64,000 bases of DNA. Source: JAPOXR01 sp965221815. Its GTDB lineage: Bacteria; Pseudomonadota; Alphaproteobacteria; Rhodobacterales; Rhodobacteraceae. The stretch's first letter is position 1, and each line of letters starts with the position of its first letter. Made by a program: the position numbers and the translations under genes. Shown here piece after piece: positions 53,651 to 62,801 of the stretch. The stretch covers positions 3,162,001-3,226,000 of the forward strand of contig OZ244915.1 of the NCBI GenBank assembly GCA_965221815.1, in the 5' to 3' direction. The notes beneath the pieces were generated by a model. It had not been told where the DNA came from. It ran no database searches and saw only the letters and a program-made list of their open reading frames with translations.

Positions 53651-53972
53651 CGCCAAAGAAACCACGCCATTGAGCGCTGAAAGTCACAGGCGGGGAATCA
53701 ATCTCCGCCATTGCCCGCACATTCAACGTGCACCCCGCCACCATCTATCGCTGCAACAAGGAATCCCAACCCTCATGACGATTGATCGTTACTATCAGCC
53801 GTAGATCCCAATCTTACATGTGTCTGATCAGGTACAACGCTTCCTTCAACATGCCGCAGCACCGGCATGGCACACACGATCAGACACCAAACATCATTTT
53901 GTCAAAAAAAGCATACGAGGGGACGAGTCGTTACCAATATATTGTTGTTTTTTTAGACTTTAGGTCAAACTC
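53651..53972. other. Intergenic region after the resolvase relic
   Basis: It contains a decayed resolvase-like HTH on the plus strand and, near 53810, CAATCTTACATGTGTCTGAT, which resembles sequence near 36050. An AT-rich stretch with TTTTTTTAGAC near 53950 follows the EF-G-like gene end on the minus strand but no clear hairpin precedes it. No gene supported. Confidence 0.4.
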
Positions 53973-55991
53973 TTAGTCTTTCTTGTTGTCAGCAATGACC
54001 TGATCGGCAAGTTTGCCAGTCAATTCCTGCAGATGGTCAAAATGACAAGTGAATGTGCCGACGCCCTGCGTCAGTGAACGGAGCTCAAGGATCAGATCCT
54101 GCAGTTCCGCTTGCGGGAGTTTGGCGGCCGTTTCATCCCATTGATCCCACCCTGACTTGGAGTCAAACCCGAGAATCTGTCCCCGCCGACCACTGATCAA
54201 TCCCTGTATATTGGAAGTAAATTGCGATGGGGCGGAAATCAGGACATCAAAAATCGGTTCAAGCAAGACGGGGTGGGCATGTGGCATGCCATCACGCATG
54301 GCCAGCCAACCGGCTGTCTTGAAAGCCTGTTCAGAACTGTCGACGGGATGATATTTGCCATCACGGAGTGTGACTGCCAGGTCAACAACGGGAAATCCCA
54401 GGGGTCCGGCAGTGAGATAATCCTTTACTCCGGCTTCGACTGCAGGAATATATTGGCGTGGAACACGACCGCCGACAATGACGTCGTTAAATTCAAACCC
54501 TTTGCCGCGGGGAAGCGGTTTGATGTCGATATGGACATCGCCGAACTGTCCGTGACCACCAGACTGTTTCTTGTGCCGTGCATGTTGGGAGACGGGCTTC
54601 TTGATAGATTCCTTGTAGGAAACCGATGGGCGGGTGCTGCTGATATTCAGATTGTATTTGCTCTTGAGGCGACTCATCGCCACCTGCAGATGAATCTCGC
54701 CCTGGCCCGAGAGAAGTATCTCTTTCGTGTCCTGGTTATGTTGCAATGAAATCGAGGGATCTTCTTCGGTCACCTTGGCAATGGCACCGCTCATCTTGGC
54801 TTCGTCCCCGCGCTGCTCCGGTTGAATTGCCAGGGAGAACAGCGGTTGCGGCGGTTGCGGCCAGTTCGGCTCGGGTGGCGTGCCCTTTTCCAGCAGAATG
54901 TCACCGGTCTTGACGGGCTCCATGCGCCCCAGTGCGACGACATCGCCCGACACTGCAGTTGCACATTTTTCGAGTTCATATCCGTTCATTCGGCTGATGC
55001 TGTTCACCCGTATTCCATTTAAGGAAATTCCGTCACGCATTTCCCCGGCGATGATACGGGCCAGTGAAAGCTTTCCCGTGTGCGGGATATGAAGGGTCTT
55101 GAATACGGCGGCACCAGTGCCCATCCCATGAGCCAGACCCAGTCTCGTGCGGACCGATTCCACGTCTGGTGTCTCATGGCGAATTGCCTTGAGTAAGCGA
55201 CGGATCCCCGCATCATTGAGAGCCGAGCCGATGAGGACAGAGACGGCGTTGTCCGCCTGGAGGGCAGCCGTCAGATGTCCATAGATTTCCTCCTTGGGAG
55301 GAACTGTGTCTTCAAGCAGTTGCTCGAGCAGACCGTCATCGAAATCAGCCAGCGATTCAAGCATGTCTTGCCGTGCCTGCGCTTCACCCTCAGCCATATC
55401 GGAGGGAATCTTGGTGAGCTGAGAAGCTTTTCCAGCACTGTATTCGTATGCCCGCTCACTCACCAGATCCACATAACCGGTCACGGATTCATCCTCCATG
55501 ATCGGGATATGCCGCAACATCAGAGGGCGGTCCGAGGCCGCTTGCAGTGATTCCATCATCTGCGGCACGCTGGTTCCAGCGAGATGGTCGATCTTGTTGA
55601 GAAAGAGGCAATGCGGGATCTTGAGGTCGTCGAGAAATTTAAGAATCGGCGCTGTCATCATGGCCTTGTCGGTGGAGGGTTCACAAACCACGATTGCGAC
55701 ATCAGCGACCATCAATGCATTGCGGGTATCCTGCTGAAACTCGATCGATCCCGGACAGTCCAGGATTGTCCAATGATCGCCCAGATACTCAATATTGGCG
55801 AGATTGACCTCGGTGCTCATCTCACGGCTACGGGATTCAGGAGATGCATCCCCGACGGTATTACCGGACACGACTTCGCCTTTGCGTTGAATTCTCCCTG
55901 AGGCTGCCAGCATCGCTTCCGCCACGCTGGTTTTTCCGCTTTGGTATGGACCGACCAACGCCACGCATCTCGGTTCAGAAGAAACTGCCAT
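53973..55991 (-). CDS. EF-G-like translational GTPase (EF-G2 type)
   Basis: A 672-residue protein with all EF-G domains. Start ATG 55991 has GGGAGAG upstream. G1 is GPYQSGKTS (about 14-22), as in EF-G2-like proteins; G3 is DCPGS, where most elongation factors have DTPGH, so the usual catalytic His is replaced; G4 is NKID. Domain IV and V sequences (KKQSGGHGQFGDVHIDIKPL, EPIFDVLISAP) are present. It is probably not the main EF-G but an accessory factor of unknown role in translation. Divergent from the ROK gene about 285 bp away. Confidence 0.83.
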   Translation of the reverse strand: MAVSSEPRCVALVGPYQSGKTSVAEAMLAASGRIQRKGEVVSGNTVGDASPESRSREMSTEVNLANIEYLGDHWTILDCPGSIEFQQDTRNALMVADVAIVVCEPSTDKAMMTAPILKFLDDLKIPHCLFLNKIDHLAGTSVPQMMESLQAASDRPLMLRHIPIMEDESVTGYVDLVSERAYEYSAGKASQLTKIPSDMAEGEAQARQDMLESLADFDDGLLEQLLEDTVPPKEEIYGHLTAALQADNAVSVLIGSALNDAGIRRLLKAIRHETPDVESVRTRLGLAHGMGTGAAVFKTLHIPHTGKLSLARIIAGEMRDGISLNGIRVNSISRMNGYELEKCATAVSGDVVALGRMEPVKTGDILLEKGTPPEPNWPQPPQPLFSLAIQPEQRGDEAKMSGAIAKVTEEDPSISLQHNQDTKEILLSGQGEIHLQVAMSRLKSKYNLNISSTRPSVSYKESIKKPVSQHARHKKQSGGHGQFGDVHIDIKPLPRGKGFEFNDVIVGGRVPRQYIPAVEAGVKDYLTAGPLGFPVVDLAVTLRDGKYHPVDSSEQAFKTAGWLAMRDGMPHAHPVLLEPIFDVLISAPSQFTSNIQGLISGRRGQILGFDSKSGWDQWDETAAKLPQAELQDLILELRSLTQGVGTFTCHFDHLQELTGKLADQVIADNKKD

Positions 55992-56276
55992 GAAAAACTC
56001 TCCCTTATTCGCTTTCGCCCTCAACCGGACAGCGACATAAAATTCCCGTCAACGCGCAATGCAAGACTGCGCCCGCTTTACGTCGCAAAAGCCAACGAAG
56101 GATGCAAGCGCAATTGATGGCTTGTTGTGGGTGGTGCCGTCTCTCGAAAAGCCCGAACGGGGATGCAGATGCGCAGACCTCCACGTGGTGTCAACACAAA
56201 GATCCAATAATTCGGCATTGACTCCAACCTGCATGAATCATTAAGTTCGGTAACCGAACGAATAAATGGAAACAAC

Positions 56277-57491
56277 GTGGCCACCCAGTCAAAAATTTCG
56301 CGACGTCTGTCTCAGAGTGCAGTTGTCCAGGCGATTGCCAGCTATGGGCCGATTTCACGTGCCAGCGTTTCAAAACTGACGGGTCTCTCCAAACAGACGA
56401 TCTCTGAGATCGTGGGAAATCTCGAAGCGGACGGATGGGTGCGCACGGTCGGGCAGACAGCGGGTCATGTCGGGCGGCGCGCAGTGATTTACGAAATCGC
56501 ACCCGATGCTGCAATCGTGGCCAGCGTCGATTTGGGTGGGACCAAGGTGCGGGTTGCGATTTGTGACCTGACGGGACATGTCCTGGCCGAACGCGTTGAA
56601 CCCACTGAACAGAGAGGTGGCCAGGATGTCGTCGAACAGGTTGCCCGCATGGTGCTGTCGACTGTGAAGGATATCCGTGATCCGTGCGGCGCGTTGAGAA
56701 TTGCTGTTGTCGGTGTCCCCGGCGTCCCGAACCGGAAGACCGGTGCAATCCATATGGCCCCCAATATTGAGGGGTTGGATCAGGTCAACCTTTCCCGGAC
56801 GTTGAATGAGCGGCTGGGCATCGAAGTTCTTGTGGAGAACGATGTGAATCTCGCCGCCCTTGGTGAGCATTGGATGGACAATCGCAGCGATCAGGATGAC
56901 CTGGTTTTTATTTCTGTGGGAACCGGGATCGGTGCTGGCATTGTCGTGGGCGGCAGGCTTCTGCGTGGCGTATCAGGTGCGGCGGGCGAAGTTGGTTTCT
57001 TGCCTTTTGGTGCAGACCCGCGGGAGGATCAAAGCCAGAGGATTGGCGCATTGGAACGCGTCACAGCGACAGGCGCGATCATCGGCGGCTACCGGGATCT
57101 GACGGGCGAAATCCGTAATGTTCCGGCCATCTTCAGGGCGGCCACCGAAGGAGACACGGCGGCAGGGCAGGTGCTTGACACCGTCGCTTACCAGATTGCC
57201 CGGGCCTCAGCGGCAATTGTGGCGATTCTCGATCCCTCACTGATCGTGATGGGAGGCTCCATCGGTGTGGAGGATCAGTTGATGCAGCGGGTTCAACGCT
57301 ACGCTGCCGCCTGCTATCCCCGTGATATCACCATTTTTCCGTCCAAGCTTGGTCCCAATGCTGCTCTCGCCGGTGGTGCCTCCATCGCCTTGTCCCATTT
57401 GCACATCTCGCTCTTTGCCGAAGGACAGAAGGGCGCTGAAATTTCCGTGCCGCCACCCGCGCTCGAGTCCTTCAAGGCAGCCATGTCATGA
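56277..57491 (+). CDS. ROK-family transcriptional regulator
   Basis: A 404-residue NagC/XylR-type protein, starting at GTG 56277. The N-terminal HTH reads ISRASVSKLTGLSKQTISEI (about 27-46), followed by the ROK sugar-binding fold with VDLGGTKVRVAICDLTG and FISVGTGIGAGIVVGG. The zinc motif CxCGxxGC of ROK kinases is not present (GFLPFGADPREDQSQRIG instead), supporting a regulator rather than a sugar kinase. Its stop overlaps the next gene by 4 bp, so it belongs to the operon it probably controls. Confidence 0.87.
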   Translation: MATQSKISRRLSQSAVVQAIASYGPISRASVSKLTGLSKQTISEIVGNLEADGWVRTVGQTAGHVGRRAVIYEIAPDAAIVASVDLGGTKVRVAICDLTGHVLAERVEPTEQRGGQDVVEQVARMVLSTVKDIRDPCGALRIAVVGVPGVPNRKTGAIHMAPNIEGLDQVNLSRTLNERLGIEVLVENDVNLAALGEHWMDNRSDQDDLVFISVGTGIGAGIVVGGRLLRGVSGAAGEVGFLPFGADPREDQSQRIGALERVTATGAIIGGYRDLTGEIRNVPAIFRAATEGDTAAGQVLDTVAYQIARASAAIVAILDPSLIVMGGSIGVEDQLMQRVQRYAAACYPRDITIFPSKLGPNAALAGGASIALSHLHISLFAEGQKGAEISVPPPALESFKAAMS

Positions 57492-58762
57492 TCACAGACA
57501 CGCTGCATGACAGTCTGGTACGGGCTCAGGATGCTGATGCGGATCTTGCATTACTGCGCGCGGCACTGAACATTCCCAGCGTGACCGGGAATGAGACATT
57601 ATTTGCCCGATTTCTGGAACGCCAACTCGCTGAACTCGGGCTGAAAACCGGTTGCGACAAGTTCGTGGGAGACCGTGAGAATGTCTGGGCTGTTGCGCCC
57701 GGGGATCGGCCAAACCTCATGATCCTCGGTCATACGGATACCGTTCATGTGCGGGGCTGGGAAGATCATTGGAGCGATGATCCGCGCCATGACCCGTTTG
57801 CTGCTGTCATAAAAGATGGGTTTGTTTGGGCGCGCGGGGCAAGCGATCTGAAAGGTGGCATATGCGCGGCCATTGCCGGGTATCGTATGCTGAAAAAGAT
57901 GGGTTTGAACCCCGGCGGCGGACTGACTTTTGCTTTTATCGGTGACGAGGAAAGCGGTGAGCCCGGCAGTGGTATCAGCGCGGGCATCAAGGATTTGTTA
58001 CAGCGAATCGCGATTACTGACATCCCGCGTCCCGATTTTGCAATCTATGTCGAGCCAACGAAACTCAATATCTTCACCGCACAGATCGGATTCTTCATTG
58101 CCGATATCACGGTGACTGGCAAATCCGCCTATTTCGGTACGCCCGAACTGGGTGTCGATGCGCTGAGGACAGCGCACGGGTTGCTTTCAAATATCTGGAG
58201 TCACGCAAAAGAACTGGACGCCGGACCACGCCATGATCTTGTGGGTCCCTCCTCCATTCTGGTCACGCATATCGAAGGCGGCGGTTTCATCGCGGTTCCG
58301 GGCAACTGCAGGCTTTCGCTGATTCGCAAGCTCCGCCCCGGCGAAATTCTTGATGACTCCGTGGCCGCATTTGAACACTCGCTCAGGTTGGATACATTAC
58401 CGCACGAGGTCGATGTTGTCATCGACTATCCCGCCGGACGTGACCACCCGAAGGGCGGCTCTCCCGTTGAAAACCGGCCTGACATCGCGGCAATCCGGCT
58501 CTTGCAGGATTGTGTACAACAGATCCGTCCACAATGCGGACAGATTGCTGGAGCGCCCTACTGGTCCGAAATGCCCTTTCTGACCGAACAGATCGGTTGC
58601 CCAACTGTCTATTGTGCACCTGGTGATATTGCTGTCGCCCATACTTATGAAGAACGTATCGAGATTGAAGAATATCTCGCAGCTGTCCGAGCCTTTGCCC
58701 ATTTTATTGCGACGTTCGGTGCTTCGTCATCACGACAACAAATCCAAACAGAGGAGGATTAA
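57488..58762 (+). CDS. M20-family metallohydrolase (ArgE/DapE-like)
   Basis: A 424-residue di-zinc hydrolase. The metal-ligand regions LMILGHTDTVHV (His, Asp), VWARGASDLKGGICAAI (Asp), FIGDEESGEPGSG (Glu, Glu) and the late GDIAVAHTYEERI (His) are in the family order, with a dimerisation domain between. It likely removes an acyl or amino-acid group from a small imported compound, for example a deacetylation. It sits between a ROK regulator and a sugar-type binding protein, so its substrate may be an acylated amino sugar; that is inference. Confidence 0.85.
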   Translation: MITDTLHDSLVRAQDADADLALLRAALNIPSVTGNETLFARFLERQLAELGLKTGCDKFVGDRENVWAVAPGDRPNLMILGHTDTVHVRGWEDHWSDDPRHDPFAAVIKDGFVWARGASDLKGGICAAIAGYRMLKKMGLNPGGGLTFAFIGDEESGEPGSGISAGIKDLLQRIAITDIPRPDFAIYVEPTKLNIFTAQIGFFIADITVTGKSAYFGTPELGVDALRTAHGLLSNIWSHAKELDAGPRHDLVGPSSILVTHIEGGGFIAVPGNCRLSLIRKLRPGEILDDSVAAFEHSLRLDTLPHEVDVVIDYPAGRDHPKGGSPVENRPDIAAIRLLQDCVQQIRPQCGQIAGAPYWSEMPFLTEQIGCPTVYCAPGDIAVAHTYEERIEIEEYLAAVRAFAHFIATFGASSSRQQIQTEED

Positions 58763-58763
58763 C

Positions 58764-59819
58764 ATGACCTTAAACATCAATCTGCTTGCCGCTGCTGCAC
58801 TCATGGTGCTAGCGGGCGGGTTAAGTGCCGAGACGGTTGGACCGGGGGGTGAAAGCGCCACACCATCATCAACTGTCATTGTGAGCGATGATAAAGTCGG
58901 CATGGTGCAGGCGGCCGGATATTCTGCCGCCTTGCTTTGGCACGACCAATCGGATTTTGTGAATGCGGTGACCGCAGGCGCCCGTGATGAGTTCACGCGG
59001 CTTGGTATTGAAGTCATCGCCGTGACCAGCGCCGGTTTCGACGCGGCGAGACAGCGCAGTGATATTGAGACAGCGATGGCAGCGGATCCCAATATCATCC
59101 TGTCGTTACCCCTTGATCCCGTGACATCTGCAGCCGCCTTCAAGGCAGCAGTGGAAGCCGGAATAGCGTTGACTTTCCTGTCGAACCTTCCGCAAGGTTA
59201 TGAACATCCTGATGATTATGCGGCGATTGTGACTGACGATCTGTTTGCCATGGGCAACCAGGCAGCCAATGCCCTTGCTGCCGCTATCGGAGAGCAGGGC
59301 AAGGTCGGGTATATCTACCATGACGCTGCCTATTACGTGACCAATCAACGCGACAATGCGTTCAAGACGACGATTGAGAACGACTATCCGAATATCGAAA
59401 TCGTTGCTGAACAGGGAATCGCTGACCCCGCACGCGCCGAAGAAATCGCCAATGCGATGTTGCTGCGCAATCCCGACCTGGACGGTATCTATGTGACCTG
59501 GGCAGGACCGGCGGAAGGTGTCCTCGCGGCGTTGCGGGCCAATGGCAATAGCACGACCCGCATCGTGACGCTTGACCTGTCCGAGCCCATCGCGTTGGAT
59601 ATGGTGCGGGGCGGCAATGTTGTCGCGATTGTGGCAGATGAAGCCTATGAACTGGGCCGCGCAATGGCGGCCTCTGCGGTGCTTGATCTGCTTGGTGAAG
59701 ATGTTCCACCCTTTGTCATCGCACCCGCGATCACGGTGACTCGTGAGAATGTTGTCGCGGGCTGGAACCAGTCGCTTAATATCGAACCACCTGCGAGCGT
59801 TGTTGCGGCCGCGAATTAA
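58764..59819 (+). CDS. ABC transporter substrate-binding protein, type I fold
   Basis: A 351-residue exported binding protein of the ribose-binding (Peripla_BP_4) class. ATG 58764 is preceded by GAGGAGGA, and the signal peptide ends GGLSAE. Pocket-type sequence includes HDQSDFVNAVTAGARDEFTR, SLPLDPVTSAAAFKAAVEAG and DGIYVTWAGPAEGVLAALRA. It feeds the permease and ATPase encoded downstream. A hairpin follows the stop, suggesting extra stability or abundance of its message. Confidence 0.88.
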   Translation: MTLNINLLAAAALMVLAGGLSAETVGPGGESATPSSTVIVSDDKVGMVQAAGYSAALLWHDQSDFVNAVTAGARDEFTRLGIEVIAVTSAGFDAARQRSDIETAMAADPNIILSLPLDPVTSAAAFKAAVEAGIALTFLSNLPQGYEHPDDYAAIVTDDLFAMGNQAANALAAAIGEQGKVGYIYHDAAYYVTNQRDNAFKTTIENDYPNIEIVAEQGIADPARAEEIANAMLLRNPDLDGIYVTWAGPAEGVLAALRANGNSTTRIVTLDLSEPIALDMVRGGNVVAIVADEAYELGRAMAASAVLDLLGEDVPPFVIAPAITVTRENVVAGWNQSLNIEPPASVVAAAN

Positions 59820-59830
59820 CCCCAAGCATA

Positions 59831-59856
59831 GGCGGGCTGTTTCTTGGCGGCCCGCC
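59831..59856 (+). terminator. Intercistronic hairpin after the binding-protein gene
   Basis: GGCGGGC (59831-59837) pairs perfectly with GCCCGCC (59850-59856) around a 12-nt loop, 12 bp after the stop. No strong T-run follows, so it is more likely a partial terminator or RNA-stabilising stem within the operon than a full stop. Confidence 0.5.
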
Positions 59857-59882
59857 CGGACAGATTGGACGGGATACAGGAC

Positions 59883-60827
59883 TTGATTTCCCAACTGAGG
59901 CGCATGGATTTTCAGACCAGTGTGATCCTGTTGGGGTTTTTTGTAATATTTCTGTTCTTTGCGGCAACGCTGCACGATGTCGGTTTCCTGTCGACCCGAA
60001 ACCTCACCAATATCGTTCTCCAAACGGCACCAGCAACAGTCATGACGATTGGCCTGGTCTTCGCGCTGTCGGCAGGTGAAATCGACCTCAGTTTTGGCTC
60101 AGTTGTGGCCGTATCCGCTCTGGCATCGGCTGTGGCCATGCAGAATGGACCTCTAGTTTTTGGTGTGCTGGCGGGTGTCGGTACCGGGGTCATGATCGGG
60201 GCTTTCAATGGAGTGCTTGTCGCGTATCTCAGACTTCCTTCGTTTCTTGTGACCCTAGCGACCATGGGGCTTTTCGCCGGGATTGCACGATCAATGACGG
60301 ATCTGCGTTCGATTCCGGTTATCAATGAGAGATTCACCGGGTTTTTTGGGTCAGGCCACCTCTTTGGGGTGCCGTCCTTGGTCATCTGGACATTAGCGGC
60401 TGTCGCTATTGGTCATATCGTCTATCGACACACACGATTTGGGGCCCATGTTCTGGCGGTCGGAGACAACCCGCGCGCCGCCCAGGCGTCCGGCATCAAG
60501 GTGCAGCATGTCCGCCTGGCTGTACTGACTTTGTGTGGTACGACAGCAGGAATCGCAGGCTTGCTCTATGCCGGAAGATTACAGGCGGCGCGATACACGT
60601 TGGGTGAGAGTGACCTCATGACAGTCATTGCCGCAGTGATCGTGGGTGGCACCGCTCTTTATGGCGGCAAAGGCTCGATCATCGGTGCCCTTTTTGGCTC
60701 GCTGCTCATGGGAATGCTGAACAATGGGCTGATCCTGATGGGGCTTCAGGTCTCCGACCAGATGATCGTGCGTGGATTGATTATCCTGATCGCCGTCGCC
60801 ATCTCGCTTCGCGAAATCCGCCGTTAA
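59883..60827 (+). CDS. ABC transporter permease, RbsC-type
   Basis: A permease of about 314 residues with ten or so hydrophobic segments. The family block FALSAGEIDLSFGSVVAVSA is at about 61-80, and a late GGTALYGGKGSIIGALFGSL matches the RbsC end motif. The start is uncertain: TTG 59883 has GGGATACAGG in front, while ATG 59904 is seven codons on; both keep every membrane segment. It works with the binding protein just upstream and the single-domain ATPase three genes on. Confidence 0.87.
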   Translation: MISQLRRMDFQTSVILLGFFVIFLFFAATLHDVGFLSTRNLTNIVLQTAPATVMTIGLVFALSAGEIDLSFGSVVAVSALASAVAMQNGPLVFGVLAGVGTGVMIGAFNGVLVAYLRLPSFLVTLATMGLFAGIARSMTDLRSIPVINERFTGFFGSGHLFGVPSLVIWTLAAVAIGHIVYRHTRFGAHVLAVGDNPRAAQASGIKVQHVRLAVLTLCGTTAGIAGLLYAGRLQAARYTLGESDLMTVIAAVIVGGTALYGGKGSIIGALFGSLLMGMLNNGLILMGLQVSDQMIVRGLIILIAVAISLREIRR

Positions 60828-60841
60828 ACACCGGAGGTATC

Positions 60842-62053
60842 ATGTTTCTCGATCTTCTCATCCGTCGCAATCCCCGTTTTGTCGAAGCCGCAATCGCGTT
60901 GCATCAGCAAGGGCAAATTCCGGCAAACGCCTATCTGCTTGATCTCGATACGGTTGAGCGCAATGCACGTGTGTTTTCGCATGCAGCGTCGCGGCTGGGT
61001 CTCACCGCCTTTGCCATGACCAAGCAGGTCGGTCGTCATTCAGGGTTTTGCCAGGCGGTCATGCGCGGCGAGATGACACGGTCCGTTGCCGTGGATATGC
61101 AATGCGGCCTGGCCTGTGACCGGGCAGGACTAAAAACCGGCCATCTCGGCCATTTGGTTCAGGTTCCACGACACGAGGCTGCGTTTGCCGCGGGCAGGCT
61201 GCGCCCTGACTATTGGACCGTGTTCTCGGACATCAAGGCCAGGGAAGCAGCACAAGCCTCTGCCAATGCCGGACATGAACAGGCTCTGATGGCGCGTATC
61301 CAGACCGCGGGTGATACGTTTTATTGGGGGCATGAAGGTGGTTTTGAGGCCAGCGATATCCTCGCCGTGGCCGACAGGCTGGACGCGTTGAAAGGCGGGT
61401 ATTTTGCCGGACTCACAACTTTTCCCGCTTTGTTATTCGATCAGGAAACGCGGAAAGTCGTGCCCACACCCAACCTTTCCACACTCAATATTGCTGCAGA
61501 AGCGCTGGCCCGCGCTGGTCGTACGCGTGTTGCAATTAATGCTCCCGGCACGACCTCCTCCACAGTTTTGAAGGCCCTGGCGGATGCCGGCGCCACGCAG
61601 GTTGAACCCGGCAACGGGCTTCATGGCACCACGCCGCTTCATGCAGTCGAGGATCTGCCCGAAGACCCGGCCCTTCTTTATCTTTCCGAAGTGTCGCATC
61701 ATCACGGCGGCAAAGCCTATTGCTTTGGTGGCGGGCTCTATATCGATCCCGTTTTTCCGAAATATCAGGTGCGTGCGCTGGTCAGCGGCAACCCCACTGC
61801 CAGTCGATCGGCCTTGCGCCAGGTCCAGATCCCTGATGACTCCGCCATCGACTACTATGCCATGATCGACGCAGACAATGATTCGTCTCCTGCGCCCGGC
61901 GATACGGTCGTCTTTGGTTTCCGCGGGCAAGCATTTGTCACCCGTGCGATGGTTGTCGGAATCAAGGGTGTGGCAAGTGGTCAACCCGCGGTGACCACCA
62001 TCGAAAACGGGTTTGGTGACCTTGTGAACTGGCCCGGTGACTGCACGTCATGA
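60842..62053 (+). CDS. PLP-dependent racemase-like protein (YhfX/alanine racemase N-domain type)
   Basis: A 403-residue fold-III PLP protein. The N-terminus MFLDLLIRRNPRFVEAAIAL with IPANAYLLDLDTVERNARVF and FAMTKQVGRH contains the lysine expected to bind PLP. Later segments GTTSSTVLKALADAGATQVE and EVSHHHGGKAYCFGGGLYID are as in E. coli YhfX, which lies in an operon of unknown function. It begins 14 bp after the permease with GGAGG upstream and overlaps the ATPase start by 4 bp. The substrate is unknown, possibly an amino acid released in the same pathway. Confidence 0.75.
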   Translation: MFLDLLIRRNPRFVEAAIALHQQGQIPANAYLLDLDTVERNARVFSHAASRLGLTAFAMTKQVGRHSGFCQAVMRGEMTRSVAVDMQCGLACDRAGLKTGHLGHLVQVPRHEAAFAAGRLRPDYWTVFSDIKAREAAQASANAGHEQALMARIQTAGDTFYWGHEGGFEASDILAVADRLDALKGGYFAGLTTFPALLFDQETRKVVPTPNLSTLNIAAEALARAGRTRVAINAPGTTSSTVLKALADAGATQVEPGNGLHGTTPLHAVEDLPEDPALLYLSEVSHHHGGKAYCFGGGLYIDPVFPKYQVRALVSGNPTASRSALRQVQIPDDSAIDYYAMIDADNDSSPAPGDTVVFGFRGQAFVTRAMVVGIKGVASGQPAVTTIENGFGDLVNWPGDCTS

Positions 62054-62784
62054 CACCGGTTCTCTCTCTGAAGAATATTCGCAAGGCATTTGGCGGCGTT
62101 GTCGCTATCCAGAACTTTTCGCTGGATCTTTTTCCGGGAGAAATTCTTGCTCTTGTCGGTGACAACGGTGCAGGCAAGTCGACACTCGTCAAGATTGTGT
62201 CCGGTGTCCACCGTCCCTCCGGCGGCCATATTGCCCTGGATGGAGCCACTGTCAGTTTTTCCGATGCGAGCGAGGCCCGATCCCATGGGATCGAGGTGGT
62301 CTATCAGGATCTTGCCCTGGCCGACGCACAGCCGGTCTATATGAATATGTTCTTGGGCCGCGAGCTCACGCGCAAGCCTTTCGGACTCCTGGACAAGGTA
62401 CGTATGCGGGCTGAAACCCAGAAACTCGTCGAGCAACTGGACGTCCGTATTCCGTCTGCCCGTTCACAAGTCCGCGATCTGAGTGGGGGCCAACGGCAAG
62501 GCATCGCCATTGCCCGTGCGACCCATTGGGCCAGAAAGCTGATCCTGCTTGATGAACCCACGGCGGCACTTGGGGTGGCGGAAACTGCCAAGGTTGAGGA
62601 ACTCATTGGGTCTCTAAAGGATCGCAACCTTGCGATCCTCATTGTCAGCCATTCCCTCGACCAGGTTTTTCACCTTTCAGACCGCATCTGCGTGTTGCGG
62701 CGCGGTGAGCAGGTTGGTGTTCGGCATACAGCAGAGACCGACAAGAACGAAATCATTGCCATGATTACCGGAGTGTACAGCTGA
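62050..62784 (+). CDS. Single-domain sugar-type ABC ATPase
   Basis: A 244-residue ATPase. Walker A GDNGAGKST (about 37-45), signature LSGGQRQGIAIARATHW and Walker B LILLDEPTAALGVAE are intact, with VSHSLDQVFHLSDR as the switch region. Unlike RbsA it has one nucleotide-binding domain, so it should work as a homodimer, as FrcA-type ATPases do. Its ATG overlaps the stop of the YhfX-like gene; the permease and binding protein lie upstream in the same operon. Confidence 0.88.
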   Translation: MTPVLSLKNIRKAFGGVVAIQNFSLDLFPGEILALVGDNGAGKSTLVKIVSGVHRPSGGHIALDGATVSFSDASEARSHGIEVVYQDLALADAQPVYMNMFLGRELTRKPFGLLDKVRMRAETQKLVEQLDVRIPSARSQVRDLSGGQRQGIAIARATHWARKLILLDEPTAALGVAETAKVEELIGSLKDRNLAILIVSHSLDQVFHLSDRICVLRRGEQVGVRHTAETDKNEIIAMITGVYS

Positions 62785-62801
62785 TCACAAAAGACACGAT
62801 A

